Assembly (NCBI GenBank): GCA_024403335.1
Contig: JAKSSA010000016.1
Span: 1 to 39,539, forward strand
Direction: 5' to 3'
DNA: 39,539 nucleotides
Source: Lachnospiraceae bacterium
Lineage (GTDB): Bacteria > Bacillota > Clostridia > Lachnospirales > Lachnospiraceae
The notes beneath the pieces were generated by a model. The model was not told where the DNA came from, made no database searches, and worked only from the letters and a program-made list of their open reading frames with translations. The translations under genes were made by a program, and so were the position numbers. Within the stretch, counting starts at the first letter, position 1; each line of letters opens with the position of its first letter. Below are positions 33,180-39,539 of the stretch, piece after piece.

Positions 33180-36134
33180 TTAGTCTATACTCATACCAAA
33201 TTCTTTTCTCTTCTTAATCAACTCTTCGTTAATCTTAATAGCGTAGTCGATAATTGTTTCTCTTGGATCAACCTTCTCGTTGATTACCTTTCTGATTGCA
33301 TGAGTTACATGCTGTCCTGTATAGTAACCGCCGGGAACTTCTCTGATACCGTAAGTCCAATCCCACTGTTCTTTCAAAATCTGAATATCGTGAACTGACC
33401 AAGCGAGCTGCTGGAATGCATCATAGTTAGCGGTTGCATAACGAGCTGAACTACCAAGTAATACTTCCATTTCACGTCCGAAACGAACCTGAGTATCTGT
33501 ATTTGCCCACCACTTCAGGAATTCCCAAGCTTTGTTCTTGATTTCCTGATCTTCAGTTCTAACCATCATTGTTGCCTGACCTGCAATAACTGCGGTATGG
33601 TCAACATATGTGTTTCCATTTTCATCCTTCTTCTCAATACCAGGAAGAAGTGCGAAGTCCCAAAGACCTCTGATTTCAGGTGCAGATACCATCAAAGTAT
33701 TGTAGGTTGTGTAACTTGCAACACCAATAGGCATTTCACCTGATCTGAAACGGCTTACCAGGTCATATACTGTAGGCAAACCATAATCATTGAAGAATGC
33801 TGTGTAATCATCAAATGCCTTAACACCTGCTTCATCATCAACTATTGTTCTTGAACCTGACTCATTGTACATGTCACCGCCATACTGATAAAGAAGTGAG
33901 AAGAACATGTTCAAGTCTGCTGCAGTTGAAGCAACTGCTACTGAAGAAGTTGTTGACTGGCTACCTGTTGCTGAAGGAATACCAACTGACATGTTATTAC
34001 CCTGAATTGTAGGGAAGGTATCAATCAAGTCTCTCCAAGTCTCAGGAACCTTTAAGCCAAGTTCTTCAAGAATATCTTTACGATAGAACAATACGTTAAA
34101 GTTTTCTGTTTCAGGAATACCATATACGCCACCATCAAGCTCAAGCTGTCTCCATGAACTTGGTGTATAAGGTTTCATAACATCCCAGAAGCCTTCGAAC
34201 TGTGTCAAATCTTCTGCTGCATGACGAAGTGCATAGTTTACAGGCTGATCATATCCGATTGACAATACAACGTTAGGTCCCTTGCCTGCAACAACTGCTG
34301 AAAGCAATGCATCCTGAGCGATAATTTCAACGCTTACCTTAACACCTGTCTGAGGAGTGAAGGTATCATCGATCATTGACTTAACGATTGTACCCTGGTC
34401 ACGTCCTGATAAAACCCAAACCTTTACAACCTTTTCGTCATCGCCGTAAACATCACCTACTGCGTTATAATCAACTACATATGATGCAAACCATGAACGA
34501 ACCTCATGTGCCAAATCTTTGAAAATGTTGCTGTTATCCTTAATCTGCTTGCCTTCTGCTGCAGTAACTGCTACATAGTCAATATCAAGCTTTGTTTCAC
34601 TCATGTTAAGGATTGCTGTACCTAAAGCTGTGATATTATCCTTGAAGGTAATAAACTCAACAGGGATATTCTCAGGCTTCTCACAAAATCTTTCAAGCTG
34701 CTGTGCCAAAGTCTGAGCAGCTGCAATCTTATCATCCTTCTGTCCTGCCAAAGCTACTGAATCATCAACGAGCTGGTAAAGTCTCATATACTCAAGCTTC
34801 ATAGCTTCCATTACATCAGGATAGTAATTTTCAATACGATAATCTCTGTACTGGTCAGGTGAAGCACCGATATAAACAAGAATCTTTCTGTACATCTTGT
34901 TCAATCTGTAAACAGAGTTTGAAAGTCTGTCAAGTATCTGACCATATTCACCAAGTGTTGCTTCCATCTTTATTGTGTGCGTACCCTTGGTAAGATAAAT
35001 CTTGTAAGGATTTCCTTCTGCGTCTGAAAGAGCTTCTGCCTTCCATTCATTTGCAAAACCAAAATCAACTGCTTTCAATGCATCGAAGGGAATTTCATTA
35101 TCTATCATTACAACGCGGCTTGATACACCACCACGATTGTAGTTCTGACGAGCTTTAATTACAATATTGTAGAAACCGTCTTCCGGAACTGTTATTTCCC
35201 AGCCAATCCACTGTCCTGCATTCTTCCATGCATCGCCACCGATATAATTAAGAATAGTATGCTTAACATCATATGGAACCGTAATCGCTGATGCTCTATC
35301 GTAACGAGGATAAAGTGAGGATTCTGAACGAGCATATGAGTCTTCACCCTGAACAATGATAGGTTCAATATTTGCTGATGCATTTGATTTTGAAGAATAC
35401 ATCTTAAGATATTCTTCATAGGTAGGAAGTGTCTCAATAGGGGCAACACTCATCGCCGAAATTGCAACAGGTTCATTTACTGAAATCAATGTAATGGTGT
35501 TATTTCCCTCTTTAAAGTAGAACTGATAAGGGTCTGCATAATAACCCATTTTGTCCTTAATGCAAGTTGTCTGCCACTCAAGGATTTCAGTCTGCTTTGC
35601 ACGAATTTCATTACCCTGATTATCTACTCTCTTTTCGCCGTCATCACAGAACTGTCTGTAAAGAACAACATCATTTGCATCTTCAAAAGGAAGTTCTCCG
35701 TTGATTTTCAAAGTTCTCTCAGCCATAACGCCCTTTGACAAAGGCATAAAGTATGTAAGCTTGAGATTATAGAAACCAGCTTCGGGAACATTTACAGTAA
35801 ATGTAACTTCAGAATCTTCATCTGTGAAAAGAACATTATTGGCACCTTCATATTCTTTATAAGTAACAATATTCTTCTCATCCTGGTACTTCATCAGGTC
35901 AATTTTAATTTCACTTGAAGGTGTGGAAGCACCGGCGTGGGACTTGAGGTAGCCTGAATATGTTCCGCCACGTTCAAGACCTTCAACATCAGTTTCAAGA
36001 TCTACATCCTTGTACTTGCTTGAGAAATCTTTTTCTCTGCCAATGCTTGATATCAAAATAATTGCGACAACCAAAACAATCGCACAAATAGCCGGTATAA
36101 ATGATTTAAAGGATTTTTTCTCTTTCTTTTCCAC
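33180..36134 (-). CDS. Giant TM-anchored solute-binding protein fused to carbohydrate-binding-like modules
   Basis: About 984 aa. The start is a GTG at 36134 with AAGGAG upstream; the TTG at 36155 overlaps that site. One N-terminal TM (about 12-32) anchors it instead of a lipobox. Then come two related beta-sandwich modules (about 60-235 and 260-420). Each has the CBM35/CBM6-like pattern FTVNVPEAGFYNLKLTY or ITVPEDGFYNIVIKARQ and ends in a KEGNNTITL or TKGTHTIKM strand. A helical spacer (about 425-570) leads to a family 1 binding domain (about 580-960: VSIGYDQPVNYALRHA, NVLFYRKDILEELGLKVPETW). It probably captures polysaccharide ends and feeds permease pair 1. It is the first gene of the ten-gene operon. 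Confidence 0.88.
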   Translation of the reverse strand: MEKKEKKSFKSFIPAICAIVLVVAIILISSIGREKDFSSKYKDVDLETDVEGLERGGTYSGYLKSHAGASTPSSEIKIDLMKYQDEKNIVTYKEYEGANNVLFTDEDSEVTFTVNVPEAGFYNLKLTYFMPLSKGVMAERTLKINGELPFEDANDVVLYRQFCDDGEKRVDNQGNEIRAKQTEILEWQTTCIKDKMGYYADPYQFYFKEGNNTITLISVNEPVAISAMSVAPIETLPTYEEYLKMYSSKSNASANIEPIIVQGEDSYARSESSLYPRYDRASAITVPYDVKHTILNYIGGDAWKNAGQWIGWEITVPEDGFYNIVIKARQNYNRGGVSSRVVMIDNEIPFDALKAVDFGFANEWKAEALSDAEGNPYKIYLTKGTHTIKMEATLGEYGQILDRLSNSVYRLNKMYRKILVYIGASPDQYRDYRIENYYPDVMEAMKLEYMRLYQLVDDSVALAGQKDDKIAAAQTLAQQLERFCEKPENIPVEFITFKDNITALGTAILNMSETKLDIDYVAVTAAEGKQIKDNSNIFKDLAHEVRSWFASYVVDYNAVGDVYGDDEKVVKVWVLSGRDQGTIVKSMIDDTFTPQTGVKVSVEIIAQDALLSAVVAGKGPNVVLSIGYDQPVNYALRHAAEDLTQFEGFWDVMKPYTPSSWRQLELDGGVYGIPETENFNVLFYRKDILEELGLKVPETWRDLIDTFPTIQGNNMSVGIPSATGSQSTTSSVAVASTAADLNMFFSLLYQYGGDMYNESGSRTIVDDEAGVKAFDDYTAFFNDYGLPTVYDLVSRFRSGEMPIGVASYTTYNTLMVSAPEIRGLWDFALLPGIEKKDENGNTYVDHTAVIAGQATMMVRTEDQEIKNKAWEFLKWWANTDTQVRFGREMEVLLGSSARYATANYDAFQQLAWSVHDIQILKEQWDWTYGIREVPGGYYTGQHVTHAIRKVINEKVDPRETIIDYAIKINEELIKKRKEFGMSID

Positions 36135-36193
36135 AGTAGACTCTCTCCTTGTCAATGCAATTTTTTACAATATGCACAATAAAGTATCCAAAA

Positions 36194-36210
36194 ATTATAG
36201 TTCGATTATA
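36194..36210 (-). promoter_or_regulatory. Candidate -10 elements of the glycan-uptake operon
   Basis: Two TATAAT hexamers on the minus strand (36194-36199 and 36205-36210), neither with a good -35 at 17 bp. This would suit an activator-dependent promoter under the divergent AraC regulator. The distance to the GTG start is about 60-75 nt. Confidence 0.4.
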
Positions 36211-36483
36211 CAAATCATACACTTTTCGCACTCACTAAATTTTGCTACTCATTTTTTATCCATTGCTAAAAAAGCACAAAAACCACTTTGTTTTTCAGGC
36301 AGAATATGGTAAAATTGCACAAGAGAAAGGAAACGAGTCCATATTTTAAGCATATTCCATTTGGTTAAAATATTCATTTTTGAGAAGTTAAAGCCACTAT
36401 ATTTTATAATATTCGACAAATATATTTGTGTTATTATATAAATCATGTTATTTTTTTACCGCATTTTTCATTAATACTTTCAC

Positions 36484-36513
36484 TTTTGCATTAAAAAATT
36501 GCATAAAATGCAT
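36484..36513. promoter_or_regulatory. Possible operator in the AraC/operon gap
   Basis: TTTTGCA followed by TGCAT-AAA-ATGCA, a direct plus inverted cluster of TGCA words in an otherwise AT-only stretch; related TTGCAT words recur up to about 36630. The remainder of 36211-36714 is very AT-rich with no gene. Confidence 0.25.
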
Positions 36514-36714
36514 GTGTTTTCACAAAAAGCAAAATTGTTATATTTTTCACAAATTTTAGCAATTTTTGATTAGCTTTTCATATTTTAAGCTTTTCATTGC
36601 ATATTTTCAGCATTAATTGATTATTGCATCATATTCTACATTTAATAACAGTGAGAAAAAATATATAATTTTTGCAACGGATTTTATAAGAATGAATTAT
36701 GTAAATACAAGTAT

Positions 36715-36844
36715 AAGTATCAAACATAAGTATCAAATATAAATTTCAAATGTAAGTATCAAATATAAGTATCAAATGTAATTATCAAATATAATTATCA
36801 AATGTAAGTATCAAATGTAAGTATAAAATATAAGTTTCAAATAT
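36715..36844. repeat. Ten 13-bp tandem repeats
   Basis: Consensus aagtatcaaatgt/aagtatcaaatat, ten contiguous units of exactly 13 bp with one to three differences each. It lies about 150 bp before the AraC-type gene. Confidence 0.92.
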
Positions 36845-36919
36845 AAATAGGACTGTAAAGATTATTTAACATAGACGAAAATTCAGGAAAGGAAGAAATA
36901 ATCCAATCATAACAAACAG

Positions 36920-36983
36920 ATTATATAATTATATGATTATATGATTATATGATTATGTGATTATGTGATTGCAGGATTACACG
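36920..36983. repeat. Eight 8-bp tandem repeats ending at the AraC ribosome-binding region
   Basis: Units attatata, attatatg (three), attatgtg (two), attgcagg and attacacg run up to 7 nt before the ATG at 36991. No normal Shine-Dalgarno is present, so unit number could alter promoter spacing or ribosome access. Confidence 0.88.
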
Positions 36984-36990
36984 AGTTAAT

Positions 36991-37920
36991 ATGGGAAAAA
37001 AGATTAATAAACCAATTGATTTATATTCAGCTAACTACGACCATCCGGGCCCGCCCATATTCCTTGGCGACCATGAAGAAATTTTATTCCAGGGAAATAC
37101 AACCATGCGTATCTGGTACAATAATATTCCAACCTGTTATCAGATGCACTGGCATAACAGCATAGAAATTACCATACCGGAAAACAATTATTATGATATG
37201 GTTACTCCTAATAAGACCTATCGTTTGCAGCCGGGTGAAATAATGATCGTGCCAAGCGGTTACCTCCATGCCTGCAATGCTCCTGAAACAGGAACCCGTT
37301 TCATTCATCTGTTTGATATTTCGCTTCTTCAGAAGATGAGCGGTTTTGCAAGACTGCAGCCAATTTTGGCAAATCCTCTTATCATTACAAAGATGACACA
37401 TCCGATGATATATGATGATGTAATGCAGGGGCTGGCTGCAATCAGAGACGAATATTTTAATCAAAGTGATTTCTATGAGCTCACTATCATGTCAATGTTA
37501 ATAAACATTTTCACAAAAATCGGCATTAATCACCAACAGGATTCAAATTTCTTCCAGGATGAAAAGCCGACTTTGCAAAAGCGTTATATAGCTGAATTCA
37601 ATGCATTGTTAGAGCATATAGATACTCATTATATGGATGATTTGAATCTTGAAGACACCGCCACAAAAATGGGATTTTCCAAATACCACTTTTCAAGACT
37701 TTTTAAGACTTATACAAATTTTACTTTCTGTGATTATGTAAACTTCAGAAGACTTAAAGTATGTGAAGAATTACTCGAAAATCCCAATCTTTCCATAACA
37801 GAGGTTGCAATGCAGTCAGGATTTCCTTCAATTTCAACCTTCAACCGTCTTTTCCTTGAAGCAAAAGGTTGCTCACCAAGTGAATTCAGAGCAAAGATTA
37901 AAGACAAAAATAAGTGGTAG
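36991..37920 (+). CDS. AraC/XylS-family transcriptional regulator
   Basis: 309 aa. An N-terminal cupin-like sensor (about 30-115, with QMHWHNSIEITIP and LQPGEIMIVPSGYLHACNAPE) is followed by a linker and a C-terminal double helix-turn-helix (about 205-305): LNLEDTATKMGFSKYHFSRLFK, then LSITEVAMQSGFPSISTFNRLF, and SPSEFR. It probably binds a sugar released from the target glycan and activates the divergent ten-gene operon. The 855-bp gap between the two start codons is unusually long. The ribosome binding site is poor and replaced by 8-bp repeats. It is followed by a long-loop terminator. Confidence 0.93.
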   Translation: MGKKINKPIDLYSANYDHPGPPIFLGDHEEILFQGNTTMRIWYNNIPTCYQMHWHNSIEITIPENNYYDMVTPNKTYRLQPGEIMIVPSGYLHACNAPETGTRFIHLFDISLLQKMSGFARLQPILANPLIITKMTHPMIYDDVMQGLAAIRDEYFNQSDFYELTIMSMLINIFTKIGINHQQDSNFFQDEKPTLQKRYIAEFNALLEHIDTHYMDDLNLEDTATKMGFSKYHFSRLFKTYTNFTFCDYVNFRRLKVCEELLENPNLSITEVAMQSGFPSISTFNRLFLEAKGCSPSEFRAKIKDKNKW

Positions 37921-38126
37921 GCGCAGATAAGTTATGAATAGGTGATAGCATGCTGTAACCAAATGATGTAACCAAATGATGTAACATGTTTTAAATGGAC
38001 ATAGATTAAATGGTATAAAAGATTAGCTGATATGACATGCTATCAATAGACATAGATCAGATGATAATATGTGTTGTCAAAACAATAAACATACTATCCT
38101 GCCATGAAAAATCTAAAAATAAAAGC
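37921..38126. other. AT-rich gap with short imperfect repeats, no gene
   Basis: Contains three copies of gatgtaac/aaatgatgtaac words (about 37945-37990) and two gacatagat words. The word atagcatg (37946-37953) has its complement catgctat at 38036-38043. Nothing coding is apparent. Confidence 0.5.
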
Positions 38127-38194
38127 AAAAAGCAGTTCTCTGTAGCATATGCCGGAAATTCCTGTGCATAGCAAAGCATAAAGAACTGCTTTTT
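38127..38194. terminator. Bidirectional long-loop terminator between AraC gene and GH5_4
   Basis: Perfect 13-bp stem AAAAAGCAGTTCT (38127-38139) with AGAACTGCTTTTT (38182-38194); a 42-nt loop contains GGAAATTCC. T tracts follow on both strands. It has the same long-loop design as the element at 14091. Confidence 0.8.
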
Positions 38195-38300
38195 TGTTAG
38201 CATTAATGTAATAATTTCTATAATAATAATAGTAAAAATTATATTTAAAAGCTGAATTATTAAGTAATTGGTAATTGGCAATCGATAGCCAGTATTGATT

Positions 38301-38380
38301 ATTAAAAGACTAAATTATTAGGAAACCGTTACACAATATTAATAAGAGGCTAAATTATCAGGAAATCTGTACCCAATATT
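38301..38380. repeat. Two 40-bp direct repeats before the GH5_4 stop
   Basis: 38301-38340 and 38341-38380 share attaaaagac/aataagaggc, taaattatta/taaattatca, ggaaa and cccaatatt or acacaatatt in the same order with no gaps. The gap 38195-38300 is AT-rich with no gene. Confidence 0.8.
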
Positions 38381-38393
38381 GCCTTTTTACCGA

Positions 38394-39539
38394 TTATTTT
38401 GTGTAATCTTTGTAGGTTGCTTCCATAATCAGCTTCATATATTCCTCTTCATGGAACTTAAGATTAGCTCTGTCAAAGAAACCAAATTTCTCACTTCCTG
38501 CCTTTGCTCCGCCGTAATCGGTATTATCCCACAAAACACATGGGATTCTTACAATATTTCCCTCTGAATCCTTGCAGGCAGTTGCGGCCTTCTCAAGATA
38601 ATGAGTTACATAAGCGCTTCTGGCCTCAACATTATCCTGGCCCAAAGTTACACCCCATTCACCAATGTAACATGGAACATCCTTTTCAGTAAGCCTTTTT
38701 GATATTTTGTTGAAAGATGTGGTTATTTCGCTCTTGATACCTGATGTGAAGGTTTTGGTATCGGCACTTACGAAATTCCAGTTTACATATGCGTGGATGG
38801 GAACCATAAGTCTGTTCTCATAAGGACTTGGATCAAAAGGAAGCGCAAATGTTGAAGTAATGGCATCAATTGAACTTACAAAGCCGGGACAACCGATATA
38901 TCTTGAAATGTTATATTCACCCGGTGTGTTTCTTATGGTTTCTACTGCAATTCTGTTAAACTCGTTTATGTAAGTCTGGGCTGTTAATGCATCCTTTGCA
39001 GTAGGATTCCACTGGTTGTTGCCTGTGATACGAACCTCATTCATGGTCTCAAAAATTAAATGGTAGTCATAATCACCAAATCTTTCAGCAAGCTGTGACC
39101 AAATCGACCTCATATAATCAAATGAACGTTCTGCATGTGCAGCATCGGGATATACATAGTAATCAGTGTAATCATCATGATGAATGTTAATAATTACATA
39201 AAGTCCTTCATTGTAGCAATAATCAACAACTTCCTGAACTCTGTCAAGCCATATGTCATGAATCGTGAAGGTATAATGTCCATCATCACCCTTGATTTCA
39301 TCAACATGATTATGCCATGAAACAGGAACTCGAATTGTCTTAAATCCAGCTTCTTTAAGCGTCTTAATCATTTCAGGAGTGGTCTTACCGCCTTTAATCC
39401 AAGAACCTTCATAATTCAATTCATTTCTTGTGTTAACATTCTTTGCATCCAAAGTATTTCCAAGATTCCAGCCTGCACCCATGTCATACATCAAATCATG
39501 CCACTCAATATCCTTCTCAACTTCAACCATTGCCATCTT
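38394..39539 (-). CDS. GH5 endo-beta-glucanase, subfamily 4-like (5' end outside window)
   Basis: 381 residues visible, with the frame open beyond the right edge, so the internal ATG at 39536 is probably not the start and a signal peptide may lie outside. It has the GH5_4-type opening MGAGWNLGNTLDA, FKTIRVPVSWHNH, INIHHDDYT, the acid/base in FETMNEVR (E167 counted from the ATG at 39536) and the nucleophile in CYIGEWGV (E293), then LWDNTDYGG. It should cut internal beta-1,4 bonds in glucans, xyloglucan or glucomannan. It ends within the catalytic domain plus a short tail, with no carbohydrate-binding module at the C terminus. Secretion is inferred, not seen. Confidence 0.9.
   Translation of the reverse strand, partial: KMAMVEVEKDIEWHDLMYDMGAGWNLGNTLDAKNVNTRNELNYEGSWIKGGKTTPEMIKTLKEAGFKTIRVPVSWHNHVDEIKGDDGHYTFTIHDIWLDRVQEVVDYCYNEGLYVIINIHHDDYTDYYVYPDAAHAERSFDYMRSIWSQLAERFGDYDYHLIFETMNEVRITGNNQWNPTAKDALTAQTYINEFNRIAVETIRNTPGEYNISRYIGCPGFVSSIDAITSTFALPFDPSPYENRLMVPIHAYVNWNFVSADTKTFTSGIKSEITTSFNKISKRLTEKDVPCYIGEWGVTLGQDNVEARSAYVTHYLEKAATACKDSEGNIVRIPCVLWDNTDYGGAKAGSEKFGFFDRANLKFHEEEYMKLIMEATYKDYTK

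Noticed and set aside
36715-36983. CRISPR array
   Set aside because: The 13- and 8-bp units are contiguous without spacers, and no cas gene is present.

Overview
The window looks like a piece of a low-GC Gram-positive gut or rumen anaerobe, most likely a Lachnospiraceae member (Butyrivibrio/Roseburia-like). This rests on protein style, GGAGG-type ribosome binding sites, sigma-A-like promoters, and paired sugar-ABC permeases without their own ATPase. The taxon is an inference. No rRNA, tRNA, IS element, prophage or CRISPR array was found.

Layout. (1) 1-5.8 kb is housekeeping: the start of a repeat-rich acidic protein that runs off the left edge, glycerate kinase, branched-chain aminotransferase, dihydrofolate reductase, a membrane-anchored ComEC-type metallo-hydrolase, and divergent thymidylate synthase. 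(2) 5.9-14.0 kb is sensing plus mannan use: a chemoreceptor, then a leftward operon of soluble PAS histidine kinase, GPH sugar symporter and GH130 mannosylglucose phosphorylase. A REC-HD-GYP response regulator diverges from the kinase out of a shared promoter region. (3) 14.3-21.3 kb is the most unusual part. It is a leftward cluster of an ExbB/TolQ/MotA-type channel protein, an ExbD-like TM protein with an about 300-residue coiled coil, a second small protein with an ExbD-like distal domain, a 7TM-GGDEF protein, and a TM-anchored Pro/Thr-rich SH3-CHAP wall hydrolase. Such motors normally serve the outer membrane; in a monoderm this looks like an undescribed ion-driven, c-di-GMP-linked cell-wall machine. 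(4) 21.8-36.1 kb is a 10-gene leftward glycan-uptake operon: a giant anchored solute-binding protein fused to carbohydrate-binding-like domains, two permease pairs, an NHL/TPR protein, a YIP1 protein, a DUF5696-like large exoprotein, a lipoprotein solute-binding protein and an intracellular GH5. A divergent AraC regulator lies across an 0.85 kb AT-rich gap. (5) A GH5_4-type endoglucanase runs off the right edge.

A second theme is tandem repetition. Unrelated short direct repeats (units of 8, 13, about 15, 18, about 21, 25, 31, 36, 40, 54 and about 60 bp) sit in many gaps. At least four run across a gene's stop codon, so that the 3' end or terminator arm of the gene is serially duplicated.

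The parts plausibly fit together as polysaccharide degradation (GH5_4 outside; GH5 and GH130 inside), import by ABC and GPH systems, sensing by AraC, histidine kinase and chemoreceptor, and c-di-GMP turnover (GGDEF against HD-GYP) linking nutrient state to the envelope machine.
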